64,000 nucleotides of DNA from PALSA-1296 sp037143335 (GTDB lineage: Bacteria > Bacteroidota > Ignavibacteria > Palsa-1295), in assembly GCA_037143335.1 (NCBI GenBank), contig JBAWZA010000007.1, positions 62,001 through 126,000 of the forward strand. Reading direction: 5' to 3'. Positions 1-9,577 of the stretch are shown here, piece by piece. A program made the position numbers and the translations under genes. The notes under the pieces are model-generated. The model ran no database searches, was not told the origin of the DNA, and was given only the letters and a program-made list of their open reading frames with translations. How positions within the stretch are numbered: the first letter of the stretch is position 1; every line of letters starts with the position of its first letter.

Positions 1-257
1 AAATGTACTGTTGTATTTCTGTACGCAGTAACGTAAACCTGAAAATATTTATCAGAGCTTTTGTTTGGATCATAATTCGTCGGTATGCAGAACCACAGAT
101 CTCTGCCAAGATAGTGACCGTCCTTGATGTTATCTTTCTCTTGCGTATGCGTGATACGGATATTGCCTTGGGCGTGAAGAGTGGAGCTGGAGAAGCCGCA
201 AAAAATTGCAAGCAATCCGAGGGCGAGAAAGAGTGAACGAGAATGTACGAGCTTCAT
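1..257 (-). CDS. IgGFc-binding-domain-like secreted protein, 5' part only
   Basis: Reading the reverse strand from an ATG at 257 gives 85 residues that run off the window edge. The first 30 form a signal peptide (basic start, hydrophobic core, ending L-H-A-Q). The mature part carries GRDLWFC followed by P-T-N-Y and SSDKYF-VYVT, which line up with GRDYWFC, P-M-N-Y and SSDKYF-IYVT in the next gene on the same strand. This is the start of the bacterial IgGFc-binding N-terminal domain (PF17517), so the two genes are tandem paralogues. The product should be exported; whether it also ends in a T9SS sorting domain lies outside the window. Its function is unknown. Confidence 0.75.
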   Translation of the reverse strand, partial: MKLVHSRSLFLALGLLAIFCGFSSSTLHAQGNIRITHTQEKDNIKDGHYLGRDLWFCIPTNYDPNKSSDKYFQVYVTAYRNTTVH

Positions 258-524
258 AGGTCTGTTTTCAAAAATGTCCTGTATAGTAAAAACGCTTTCG
301 AGGGGGTCGAAGTTACAACTCAAAAAATTATGCAACAATCCAAAAAAACGGTATCAGGAGAAAGTGTGACACAATCGCGGATTCTATCGGCATAATCATC
401 AAAAACCCCCGGTTCTCAGGGTAACAAAATATGCAATAAATACAAACCCATCAGCACATAGAGAGTTCCGCCAAAAAGGCTTCGGGAGTTGCCATTTTGT
501 GCGCGTGTCTGATTTTGTGAATAT

Positions 525-3314
525 CTACTTCGCGATGATTAATTTTCCGGAAATAACCTCGCCTTCGGCTGCAAGACGGAAAATATATGTACCGGATGGA
601 ATAACTGGGGTGATTCGGAATTCCGTAGAAAATATTCCCGCTGGATGCGAATCATCACTCACCACCGTCGCCACTCGGTTGCCAAGCATATCGAAGAGCG
701 ACAAGTCGAGCGGCGTTCGGGCTGATAAGCCGAAAGTGAACCGAACATTCGCTTCGTTGTAGTTTATTGGATTCGGAGTCGGCGGCAAGAGAGCGAGATC
801 TGCGCCCTTATCCAACATCGCGCGAATCAAATGCTCGACGCTACTTCCCTTTTCAAGTTCTGATGAATATCCTTCGGTTCTTACTGATGAAGGGACTAAT
901 CCGCAACCAGTAAGGCGTGCAACATGCTCGCCAGCTTCGATACTATGAAAATGCACGATTGTTGTGTCGTGACTTATCTGAGTTGGTTGGTATTGGAAAG
1001 CGAAGCCAATGTTACTTCCTTCTGCTATTTCAACTGGGAGCACTCCAAGAAATTTGAAGTGCACTCCGTCATCCACCCAAATACTATCAATGTTGATGTT
1101 GCCTTTGTAGAGCAAGTGAGGGAAGATCGCATCGGCAACCTTTGTTTTTCCGGTGTCAACGCAGCCGAAGTCAAAATTGCTGATCGTGAAATCAGCTGAG
1201 TTATTCGCAATAGCCAGAGCCGAAAATGTCAGACATCCATTCGAGAATTGTAATGTATCCGTTCGCACAGAGTCGCTTGTAGCAGTAAAGCGAATTTTGA
1301 TTATTCGTGACTCACCTGGTTTGATAGCGCCCAAACCACCGCTACTATCAATCGTGAATCCTTTTGTTCCGCTATGAAACTTCAGCGTGATATCCGAGAT
1401 CGAAAAGTCAATCGTACCATGGTTCGTAAGTGTATCATAAAGAACCGACATACTCCCTGTCAAATTTCTCCCAAAACTCAAGACAGATGGAGTAAGTGTA
1501 AACAGTTGCGGAGTGTATGTGCTGGTGATGGTGGTACGATTACCTGTAACATCATAGACAGATACTTGTGCATAGGCAGGATTTTCGGGTACAATCACTT
1601 TTAAATCATAAAATGAATTTAGCATCCCAGCACCAGGTATGAGGGACGTATCAATTGTGAACTTCATATTTCTTGATGAATCCAGGCCGATCGAGCTGAT
1701 CCCCGAGCCACCAACTTGATTGTCACGAATCACGCCATGTGAGTTAAAGCAATCATCAGTTATCGTCGCAGTAAGTGGAATCGTATCAACGACGGCATTC
1801 GTCGTTCGTGCGCTGATCTGTCCGTTCCATGCATAGGAGTCATCCGTCCCGTAGCCATAGAGATAGACACCAACTCCAGAGTCTGAAACGATGGTATGTG
1901 CACCATCTCCTGTGTTCGTCTTGTAAGAAAGTCTATACCCAATCCAACTCGAACTATCTATCTTCAATTTCTCTATCTTCGTAACATTAGGAATTATCGA
2001 TGATGCCGCAAGTGGAATTCCATCGTACAAGGTGTGGGCACTGTCACTTTTGCTTGGGATAATAATATTCAGATAATTCGTGAATGTGGCTTGACCGTTT
2101 GCCAGATCAATCTTTGGGTTTTGAAATATCACACTCTTCCGAAAATCACTGGTTGGATCAATCACGACCATCGCTGGGTCACCTTGATTGCGCGCAGTGC
2201 CAGCGGAGGGTGCGCCGAACTTAGCACTCGGAATAAATTGTGTAAGCGAAAATGGCGAACCATCCGCGCTCTCCCATATGGAGGGGCGACTGGGTGAAAG
2301 CTCATCCTCGATGTAATAGTATGTATATTTATCTACCAGAGCGACCTGCTGCTTATTCCGAAGAATCTGTTGACCATTCTTGCTCCCGATGATGAGATAC
2401 ACATCACCACCGTATTTTCTTCCGGCAAACGGCAAGGTGAAATAAGAATTAGACCAGGATCTAATTGGCATAAGCATGTCCATCACGAAATCGCAATAGC
2501 CGTTTGGAAAGGGAATGTACGGGCAGACCGAACCACCCATCACTCCGACTGGATTATTCGAGCTGATATATGTGCCAGTAACATTTGGTGGAGCACTTGT
2601 GGGTAGAATAGCTTGATATTGTACACATTCACCTTTGTTCAAATTCACTGTGAAGGGTTGTCCGGCTAAATGCTCGGCTGTACTCATTTGTCCATCTTTT
2701 CGTAAGTCACAAGCGGGGGTGATCGTAACAATCGTGGCATCCTGATTAGCGACGACAGCAAATTCCGAGGGCCAATCGGCTCCGCCTGTTGGATCATTTA
2801 TTGATTCATATCCAGCAACGACATATTCCTTGCCCCATCCAGTCGTTGGTATAATATACGTTCCGTCAGAAGTATACGGGACACGTGACATGAAATTTAC
2901 ACATAGATCAGCATCATCTGACCACACATGAATACCCTTAGGTTCTACGACGCCGGAAGTTTTCAGCTCTGTAGTAATCGGGATACTACCGGACGGATTC
3001 TTCGCAGTTGGACTTGCAAAAGTTGTCTGGACATTTGCAGTTATTGCCTTCGTGATCGGGGGATTGTTTCCGATTTGAAGATGCAGGGTGCCAGTTTTCG
3101 GAGAAGTGACATATATCGTAAAATATTTATCAGAACTTGTATTCGCGGAATAATTCATCGGAGAACAGAACCAGTAATCTCTGCCAATAACTGGATCCCC
3201 AGAGATAATTTCCTTCGAGATAACTGAATTTATCTTCGTCTGGGAATGAGCAGAAGTGGTAAGAAGTATAGTGCTGAAAAATACCGATCCGATCCGAAGC
3301 AATGACGATTTCAT
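525..3314 (-). CDS. Secreted IgGFc-binding-domain protein with T9SS sorting domain
   Basis: A 929-residue exported protein. I placed the start at the internal ATG at 3314 because it begins a clean signal peptide (MKSSLLRIG then a hydrophobic core ending SAHSQ); the longer frame to 3404 adds about 30 residues that overlap the terminator of the upstream gene. Residues of about 40-400 match the IgGFc-binding N-terminal domain (GRDYWFC, IHVWSDDADLCVNF, ITTELKTSG). The middle resembles choice-of-anchor/ASH-type immunoglobulin-like repeats (LSFGRNLTG, FDFGCVDTG). The last 80 residues are a type A T9SS sorting domain (P-T-P-N-P-I start, FDMLGNRV, SGTYIFRL, ending GKLIIAK). It is therefore probably a cell-surface cargo of the PorU/PorV system encoded at 22.6-27.9 kb. 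Its ligand is unknown. Confidence 0.85.
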   Translation of the reverse strand: MKSSLLRIGSVFFSTILLTTSAHSQTKINSVISKEIISGDPVIGRDYWFCSPMNYSANTSSDKYFTIYVTSPKTGTLHLQIGNNPPITKAITANVQTTFASPTAKNPSGSIPITTELKTSGVVEPKGIHVWSDDADLCVNFMSRVPYTSDGTYIIPTTGWGKEYVVAGYESINDPTGGADWPSEFAVVANQDATIVTITPACDLRKDGQMSTAEHLAGQPFTVNLNKGECVQYQAILPTSAPPNVTGTYISSNNPVGVMGGSVCPYIPFPNGYCDFVMDMLMPIRSWSNSYFTLPFAGRKYGGDVYLIIGSKNGQQILRNKQQVALVDKYTYYYIEDELSPSRPSIWESADGSPFSLTQFIPSAKFGAPSAGTARNQGDPAMVVIDPTSDFRKSVIFQNPKIDLANGQATFTNYLNIIIPSKSDSAHTLYDGIPLAASSIIPNVTKIEKLKIDSSSWIGYRLSYKTNTGDGAHTIVSDSGVGVYLYGYGTDDSYAWNGQISARTTNAVVDTIPLTATITDDCFNSHGVIRDNQVGGSGISSIGLDSSRNMKFTIDTSLIPGAGMLNSFYDLKVIVPENPAYAQVSVYDVTGNRTTITSTYTPQLFTLTPSVLSFGRNLTGSMSVLYDTLTNHGTIDFSISDITLKFHSGTKGFTIDSSGGLGAIKPGESRIIKIRFTATSDSVRTDTLQFSNGCLTFSALAIANNSADFTISNFDFGCVDTGKTKVADAIFPHLLYKGNINIDSIWVDDGVHFKFLGVLPVEIAEGSNIGFAFQYQPTQISHDTTIVHFHSIEAGEHVARLTGCGLVPSSVRTEGYSSELEKGSSVEHLIRAMLDKGADLALLPPTPNPINYNEANVRFTFGLSARTPLDLSLFDMLGNRVATVVSDDSHPAGIFSTEFRITPVIPSGTYIFRLAAEGEVISGKLIIAK

Positions 3315-3387
3315 AATCCCCGCTATGAATAAGTGATGAATACCCAAATGCACTACTAATAACCACTCTTTCCATAAAATGTTACAC

Positions 3388-3418
3388 AAAAAAAAAGCGC
3401 CCACTGGGGGCGCTTTTT
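3388..3418 (-). terminator. Rho-independent terminator after the PD40/OmpA gene
   Basis: A 6-bp GC stem (GCGCCC at 3397-3402, GGGCGC at 3408-3413) with a 5-nt loop. On the minus strand it is followed by nine T residues. It sits 24 nt after the stop at 3438, so it should end that transcript before the IgGFc gene. Confidence 0.85.
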
Positions 3419-3437
3419 CTGAACATCAAATTTACGA

Positions 3438-6008
3438 TTAGTCTGAGTTAATCGGAGTTTCGATCTTGACCTGCACAGTACGATTGTACTGACGACCTTC
3501 AGGAAGTTCGTTCGGGAATAGTGGTTCTGTTTTTCCGTATCCCTTCGATACCATGGTTTTCACCTTTCCTCTGATGTGCGCATCAATGTCTTTCTTTGTT
3601 GCATTCGCACGGTTTTCTGAGAGCTTCATATTATAGTCTTCTGTGCCGAGGTTATCGGTGTATCCATTGATCTGAACATCCGATGAACCCTTGATACGTG
3701 GGAATACATAATCCTCGAGGATCTTATGATTCCACTTACCCATGTTCGAGCTATTGTATTCAAACAGAATAAGGTTGTATTTTTCAAGAGTCTTATCCGC
3801 AAAATGCTCGGCTGTAACTTCTTTCTGTGTGAACTGACGAACACCTGTGTTATCAATATTTGATTTAACAACGCGACCGTTTTTATCGGTTACAAGCAGC
3901 TGAACAGAGAGATCGGATTCATCGTCAGGGTATTTACGAGAAGCGTCTGAACGCCAATTCCATTCTGGGGAAGTGGTTGAAGCAATATCACCCAAACTCT
4001 TGATACGTGCCCATGGCTCGCCCTTATGAGTAATCACAAGTTCGCGGCTTGCGACTTGATCATTTTTCAAACCATTCTTCATCGAGAAGACAACTGTTCT
4101 CCAATCACCTTCTTTGATGATCTGCTCGCGCTTGATCGGTTTGATTAGCTCCCAATCATCAGCCTTGATCTGTGCTCTGCGATTTTCTTGCAATCCTTCA
4201 GGCGTGGTTGAGAGCGCTGAATTCTCTGGTAATTTTCTTGCTTCAATTGGCATACGAGAAGCGTCAATGCCCCAAATATCTACAAGATATTTCTTGATAC
4301 CTTCAGCGCGAGCACGTGAAAGATCGAGTGATTGTTCAGCAGCTGTTTCCATAGATAAGCAACCGACAATCGTGATTTTTGTATCAGGGTGTTTGCGCAT
4401 ACGTGAACCGAGGATGTTCAAGTAGTTATAGTACCCATTGAATGTTGCCGTGATCGTATCTTCGCTGAAGCTCTGCGTTTCTGCTGGGCTTGAGAAAAGT
4501 ACGTAACGAGCTGGGATAGCACTCTGAGCCTGATCGTAGAAAATCATCGGCAACTGAGCATAAAGATCAATCGTCAATTTTTCCTTCACAATAAGACCCT
4601 TGAAGTTCGGATACTTATTAGGATACTGAGCCATGAATACTGGTGTCGTCGTTACCCACTTCACAATCGGTGGCTCTTCGTTATAAAGCGGAATGTCATG
4701 TGTGATAATACGTGATGTATCGTCGCGCAAGGGAATGTTCACGCGTGTTGGTGGATAGGGGAAATAATCTCTGTACGTCGCACTTACTAAATAACTTCCG
4801 CCGACTTGACCTTTGGCATTCGCCGAAAGTACACAGAGATATTCACCTGTTGAGCTATTAGCCTCTTTATTGTAAACTGTATCGCGAGTTTGCTCGTCAA
4901 CGATTACAACATGGCCAGCAAGTTTATCCTTTGTAGTAGAATCGTAACAAACACCACGAAGAACAAGTGTAGGCCTTGGCTTCGGTGGATTAGTTGCGAC
5001 ATAAAGATCATATTCACCCGAACCGCCACTGCGATTCGAGGCGAAGAAAAGTACATTGCCCGATGCAGGAACGGTAAGGAATACTTCGTCGGCAGAAGAA
5101 TTGATCGGCGCTGGCAAAGCAACTGGCTCGGTCCAATCTTGGTCTGTCGGTCCTTTGAACTCGGACATGAAGAAATCTAATCCGCCAAGACCGCCATGTC
5201 CATCCGACGAGAAATACAACGTCGAACCATCAGCCGACATAAACGGTGTACCATCATATTTTTTTGTATTAATCGTCGGTCCCAAATTTGCAGGTTCTGT
5301 CCATCTTCCGTCTGGGAGCAAGTGCGACACAAAGATGTCGACGTTCTTTGTGTCCTCACGATTAGAGGCGAAAAATAATTTCTTACCATCAGGACTGATA
5401 GCAGGCTGAGATTCCCATTTTGTCGTATTGATTGGAGCACCAATCTCGTGGATATTTTTCCATTCCCTTCCGTCCAGAGTAGCAACCCAAATATTTTGAT
5501 CGCCTTTGACGGTGGTATTACGATTAGTCGCGAAGTATAAAGTCTGTCCGTCGGCAGCAATAGAAACTGCGCCGTCAGACTCTGGTGTATTGATATCGGC
5601 GAGATTGACAGGGTCCGACCAAGTGGTATCATTATTCTCTGGACTGTGAGTTACCCAAAAGTCATCACGTCCTTTTCCGCCTGAACGCTCAGTACCTGTA
5701 AAATACATCGTACGCCCGTCTGCGGTAACTGTTGGACTCATGTCGTGAGTCTTACCATTGACTAATGGTCCAAGATTCTTTACGACGAGTTTGCTAAATG
5801 AATTCACCCCTGAATCCGGCACTGGAACAGGTAATGGTTTAACAAGTGGCAACACCATTGCTTTGGTGGCATATACTTTCGCGGCTTCAGTTCTTTTCTT
5901 TGAAGCACTTTTGAATGCCGAGCTTGTGGTGGCTATGGCAAAAAGTGAAAAGACGGCAACGAGCGCCAATCCAACGATTATGGCACGCTTAGGGGCAATA
6001 AATTTCAT
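3438..6008 (-). CDS. PD40 beta-propeller protein with two OmpA-like domains (PorE-like)
   Basis: An 856-residue envelope protein with an N-terminal hydrophobic signal segment (about residues 8-30). Residues of about 80-345 hold four to five PD40/WD40-like blades (for example D-G-R-T-M-Y-F-T-G and D-G-K-K-L-F-F-A-S-N-R). A carboxypeptidase-regulatory-like domain follows (about 350-440). Then come an OmpA-like domain (LSRARA...GLQENRRAQI), a linker that looks immunoglobulin-like, and a second OmpA-like domain (INGYTDNLG...KLSENRA...NRTVQ). OmpA domains bind peptidoglycan, so the protein probably tethers an outer-membrane assembly. The T9SS protein PorE has TPR-PD40-CRD-OmpA order; this one lacks TPRs and doubles the OmpA part, so PorE-like is an inference. 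Its C-terminal module recurs in the gene at 46848-48905. Confidence 0.85.
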   Translation of the reverse strand: MKFIAPKRAIIVGLALVAVFSLFAIATTSSAFKSASKKRTEAAKVYATKAMVLPLVKPLPVPVPDSGVNSFSKLVVKNLGPLVNGKTHDMSPTVTADGRTMYFTGTERSGGKGRDDFWVTHSPENNDTTWSDPVNLADINTPESDGAVSIAADGQTLYFATNRNTTVKGDQNIWVATLDGREWKNIHEIGAPINTTKWESQPAISPDGKKLFFASNREDTKNVDIFVSHLLPDGRWTEPANLGPTINTKKYDGTPFMSADGSTLYFSSDGHGGLGGLDFFMSEFKGPTDQDWTEPVALPAPINSSADEVFLTVPASGNVLFFASNRSGGSGEYDLYVATNPPKPRPTLVLRGVCYDSTTKDKLAGHVVIVDEQTRDTVYNKEANSSTGEYLCVLSANAKGQVGGSYLVSATYRDYFPYPPTRVNIPLRDDTSRIITHDIPLYNEEPPIVKWVTTTPVFMAQYPNKYPNFKGLIVKEKLTIDLYAQLPMIFYDQAQSAIPARYVLFSSPAETQSFSEDTITATFNGYYNYLNILGSRMRKHPDTKITIVGCLSMETAAEQSLDLSRARAEGIKKYLVDIWGIDASRMPIEARKLPENSALSTTPEGLQENRRAQIKADDWELIKPIKREQIIKEGDWRTVVFSMKNGLKNDQVASRELVITHKGEPWARIKSLGDIASTTSPEWNWRSDASRKYPDDESDLSVQLLVTDKNGRVVKSNIDNTGVRQFTQKEVTAEHFADKTLEKYNLILFEYNSSNMGKWNHKILEDYVFPRIKGSSDVQINGYTDNLGTEDYNMKLSENRANATKKDIDAHIRGKVKTMVSKGYGKTEPLFPNELPEGRQYNRTVQVKIETPINSD

Positions 6009-6266
6009 AGTGATTTCTTACTTGAGTGAGATTAAATAAATGGCAGAATGACGACACACACACATGCAGACAACTCACACTGCTCTCCCGGAATAAAGAA
6101 CGCTCAAACACAATAAAACCGTTCTCTAGCACTTATCCCGAAAATATGTCATCAGGCAGAAAAATGCTGTCGCACCCGAGCCTCAGTTAATGCCAGTACG
6201 GGGTAGCATTGTCGAAACTTGGGTAACGAATATAATAAATTTTTTTGCCGTTCACGAGAAAACCTC

Positions 6267-8522
6267 TTATTTTCTCTTGTCGTCGTGGGGCGCAGGTGAA
6301 GAGTTTTCGCCTCTTTTTGCATCGGGCAAGAGCGGATCGGATGTCGGAATTTGTGGCCCGACAGCCGAGTCATTTCGCCTCAAAGAATCTGGGATCGATA
6401 CGACACCACTCCAGTTTGTATTAAAGTTTGTACTATGAAGCCTGAGTGCATCGTAGGTGTATTTCATAAACCTTCCCCATATCGGTGCGGCAGCTCTGCC
6501 ACCTTGGCCGTTGGCACCGCTAAAGGTTATTCGTTTATCATCGAAGCCAACCCAAGCACCTGCGGCATAAATTGGGGTGTAACCAACAAACCAGGCATCA
6601 GCATAATTTTGCGTTGTCCCCGTTTTGCCAGCGGCGGGATAGCTGAAGAAACGGCGGATGCCAGAGTTCGCAGTTCCACCCTCAACAACCCCTTTCAAAC
6701 AAATCGTCATCATCTGCGCAACTTTCGGATCGAAGACAAATTCGTACTCAGGTTTCGCACGATAGAGAACTTTGCCATTGCGATCTTCGACTCTGAGAAT
6801 TCCGTAAGGGACAGTCTTGATTCCGTTATTCGCGAATACGGCGTACGCACTCGTAAGTTCAAGTGGACTCACTTCCGCAGAACCGAGCGCGATTGATGGC
6901 ACAGCTGGAATATTCGATTTTATTCCCATTCGCTTTGCCATCTTCACGACATCCGTTGCACTCGTAAGCTCGAGGAGTGCATGAATAGCCGCAAGATTTA
7001 TTGACCACTTTAATGCTTCAGCAATTGTACGATTCCCCCCGACGCTTTCGCCTTCAAAATTTCCGGGGCGCCAGACTTTATCACCATCTTGCATTTCGAT
7101 TGGCTCATTAGAAACGACTGACTCTGGCGTATAGCCTTTCTCGAAGCAACTTGCATAGACAAACGGCTTGAACGATGAACCGGGCTGACGAACAATTTGT
7201 GTTGCATGGTTAAGCCCATACCGGAAGAGTCGGTAGTTCGAACTTCCAACCATTGCGAGTATCTGACCCGTCTTCGGATCAAGGCATGTTAGACTTGCTT
7301 GCAAACGAGTCTCCGCCTTCTTGACGCTATCAATAAATTTCGGATCAATTCGCAGCTTGCGTTCGTACTTCGCTCTTTCGGCTTCATTCTCGATTGCCTT
7401 CGCGGAAGGACTTTGGTGCGCGGCATGGAGTACGATAGAATCAAGTAGCGGTCCATGATTTTTCCAATTCCACGATTTATCAACGATGTTTTTTTGATAC
7501 TCACTCACGTGTTCATCAACCGCGCGGTTAGCAGCACGTTGCATGGTGGCATTGAGTGTAGTGAAAACTACCAATCCGTCGCGATAAAGATCGTACCCGG
7601 CAAGCTCAGGTTTTTTTGATAATTCTTGACGAATCATTTCGACAAAATGCGGAGCCATACCTTGGTATGTCTTCGATGCCATTACTTTAATGCCATCTTG
7701 TTTATATTTATCCGCTTTCGATTTTTCCAAATACCCCACGTTCACCATATTATCAATTACCGTGTTGCGACGGTTGATTGCTCGATCATAATTATCTTCG
7801 GGATCGTAATTTTCGGGAGCTTTCAGAACGCCAATCAGATATGCACACTGCGATGGAGAAAGTTTGCTTACATCTTTACCAAAATAAATCTGGCTTGCCA
7901 CTGCAACGCCATAAGCACCGCGTCCCATGTAGCAGACGTTGAGATACATTTCAAGGATCTCGTTCTTTGTATGTGTTCGCTCGATCTGCACGGCACTCAC
8001 TGCTTCACGAAGTTTGCGGAGAACACTTTTTTCTTGCGAGAGATAAAGATTTCTTGCAAGCTGCTGAGTAATCGTGCTTGCACCTTGCTTGGGTGAGAGT
8101 GTTACGACATCCGTCCAGAATGCTTTGATGTTACGCCAGATATTCATCCCCCAGTGATCGTAAAATTCGCGATCTTCAGTTGCGATGAGCGCATCTATCA
8201 TCGCCTTCGGCACTTCACGAAGTTTTACGGTTGTGCGATTCTTAATAAAAAATTGATCTATCGGTTCGCCATCCGAGCTTATGATACGCGTTGCAAGTTC
8301 GGGATGAGGATTCTCTAATTGGTCAAGCGTCGGCACGCCATGAAGCACGGCAATCGTAAGTGCCGAGCCACCGCCACCTACAACTACAAGAATGATTAAC
8401 TGCAATTGCCATTTTTTTAAAAAGCGGACAATCTTCTCCCACTGAGATTCGGGGAAATCAGGGTACGGCTCGTAAGGCTCGTGCGGTTGCTCGTCTAGTA
8501 TTTCGTGGTCTTCTGTGTTCAC
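6267..8522 (-). CDS. Class A penicillin-binding protein (bifunctional transglycosylase/transpeptidase)
   Basis: A 751-residue PBP1A-type enzyme that polymerises and cross-links peptidoglycan at the inner membrane. It has a short cytoplasmic tail, one membrane helix (about 40-62), and a GT51 domain with the catalytic ATEDREFYDHWG (Glu near 116) and QGASTITQQLARN (146-158). The transpeptidase domain shows SSFK near 449 (acylated Ser), SIN near 507 and KTGTT near 632. The start is a GTG at 8522; I see no in-frame ATG nearby. It lies 55 nt after the stop of the LpxH-like gene and is probably co-transcribed with it. The C-terminus is short, hydrophilic and lysine/asparagine-rich, with no extra domain. 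Confidence 0.95.
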   Translation of the reverse strand: MNTEDHEILDEQPHEPYEPYPDFPESQWEKIVRFLKKWQLQLIILVVVGGGGSALTIAVLHGVPTLDQLENPHPELATRIISSDGEPIDQFFIKNRTTVKLREVPKAMIDALIATEDREFYDHWGMNIWRNIKAFWTDVVTLSPKQGASTITQQLARNLYLSQEKSVLRKLREAVSAVQIERTHTKNEILEMYLNVCYMGRGAYGVAVASQIYFGKDVSKLSPSQCAYLIGVLKAPENYDPEDNYDRAINRRNTVIDNMVNVGYLEKSKADKYKQDGIKVMASKTYQGMAPHFVEMIRQELSKKPELAGYDLYRDGLVVFTTLNATMQRAANRAVDEHVSEYQKNIVDKSWNWKNHGPLLDSIVLHAAHQSPSAKAIENEAERAKYERKLRIDPKFIDSVKKAETRLQASLTCLDPKTGQILAMVGSSNYRLFRYGLNHATQIVRQPGSSFKPFVYASCFEKGYTPESVVSNEPIEMQDGDKVWRPGNFEGESVGGNRTIAEALKWSINLAAIHALLELTSATDVVKMAKRMGIKSNIPAVPSIALGSAEVSPLELTSAYAVFANNGIKTVPYGILRVEDRNGKVLYRAKPEYEFVFDPKVAQMMTICLKGVVEGGTANSGIRRFFSYPAAGKTGTTQNYADAWFVGYTPIYAAGAWVGFDDKRITFSGANGQGGRAAAPIWGRFMKYTYDALRLHSTNFNTNWSGVVSIPDSLRRNDSAVGPQIPTSDPLLPDAKRGENSSPAPHDDKRK

Positions 8523-8577
8523 GCGTTGCGAATCCTTACGTCGAAATTTCTCAAATGGATTTCCTTCAAAAAATAAA

Positions 8578-9318
8578 CTAGGCTCGCTCTATATGAAAGC
8601 CTTCCTCGTCAAATCTGCCGTAGGTGTAACTCTTTAACCAATCGCCGAGATTGATGTAGTAGCCATCACCTATTGCATCTTGTTGCGGTTTATGTCGGTG
8701 TCCCATGACTACGTAGTCAACGTGGTCAGTGGTAATCTTCTTCTCCGCAAATATACGGAGTCCGTCTTGCTTCTGAAGTGCATCGCGATTATCAGTGTAT
8801 GCTCGCGAACCGCCCGACATTCTTTCCGCCACCCAGATTCCGATATCAGGATGAATCCACGAAAAGCACCACAGCAAAAATTTATTGCGAAGAATTTTTC
8901 TTAGGATTAGATACCCCGTATCATTCAATGCTTTGCCATCGCCATGTGCGATATAGAATTTTTTGCCTAATAATTCACGCTCGATGTCACCACTATAGAC
9001 AGTAATCCCCAACTCATCGCGAAAATAATTACGATGTCCGAAATCGTGATTACCCATTAAGTACTCAACTGGGATAAGTGCACGAATATCTGCGAGCAAT
9101 GCAAGTGTCCGAACGTGCCTGCGTGGAATTACCTGCCGATACTCGAACCACGAGTCAAAAAGATCGCCAACAATGAAGAGATGCTTCGCAACCCCTGTTT
9201 TGGCCTCCACCTTGATTTTATTCAAGACCAAGAGCAGACGCTCCTCGCGTTGGCGATCGGCTCCGCGATCTTTGCCAAAGCCGAGGTGGCAATCACTGAT
9301 GAAATAATAATTCGACAT
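8578..9318 (-). CDS. lpxH: UDP-2,3-diacylglucosamine diphosphatase (LpxH-like metallophosphoesterase)
   Basis: A 246-residue calcineurin-like phosphoesterase. The metal-binding series is complete: I-S-D-C-H-L-G near the N-terminus, VGDLFDSWFEY, MGNHDFGHRNYF, IAHGDG and MGHRHKPQ. This pattern, with a tryptophan/phenylalanine-rich stretch between blocks (LLWCFSWIHPDIG), is typical of the LpxH family, which cleaves UDP-2,3-diacylglucosamine to lipid X in lipid A synthesis at the inner-membrane face. Its place just upstream of a PBP1A-type gene supports an envelope role. Another UDP-diacylglucosamine-type pyrophosphohydrolase activity cannot be excluded from sequence alone. Confidence 0.85.
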   Translation of the reverse strand: MSNYYFISDCHLGFGKDRGADRQREERLLLVLNKIKVEAKTGVAKHLFIVGDLFDSWFEYRQVIPRRHVRTLALLADIRALIPVEYLMGNHDFGHRNYFRDELGITVYSGDIERELLGKKFYIAHGDGKALNDTGYLILRKILRNKFLLWCFSWIHPDIGIWVAERMSGGSRAYTDNRDALQKQDGLRIFAEKKITTDHVDYVVMGHRHKPQQDAIGDGYYINLGDWLKSYTYGRFDEEGFHIERA

Positions 9319-9444
9319 AAGCTCTACGAAAATACGACGGACATAAGCAGAAGGGAGAAATTGTTATGCCGGCATGAATCAATACTTAAACAATTAGGGT
9401 CTTAGTTTTTATGTACATCTCGAACAACCGTACGAATTTATTAC

Positions 9445-9452
9445 TATATTTG
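9445..9452 (+). promoter_or_regulatory. Bacteroidota-type -7 element (TATATTTG)
   Basis: TATATTTG fits the TAnnTTTG consensus of Bacteroidota housekeeping promoters. It lies 125 nt upstream of the LuxR-type gene and inside the divergent spacer with lpxH. I see no clear TTG element at the usual distance, so the call rests on the -7 box alone. Confidence 0.4.
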
Positions 9453-9577
9453 TAGAGTCAAGATAGATGCAACGGGAGCATGAGATGATCAGTCGGCGAA
9501 TGCCGAGGACATTTTGTTGCTCTTTTTTATTCTGGTAAGTGAGATTTGCAACATTTTTTTTTCATGTATAAATCACG

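Noticed and set aside
6245..6275. A GAGAAAA/TTTTCTC stem at the end of the penicillin-binding protein gene
   Set aside because: It overlaps the coding end, is AT-rich, and has no T run after it on the minus strand.
9469..9528. A leader hairpin (GCAAC/GTTGC) with a T run upstream of the LuxR-type gene
   Set aside because: The outer stem is only 5 bp with a 42-nt loop, so an attenuator is not supported.
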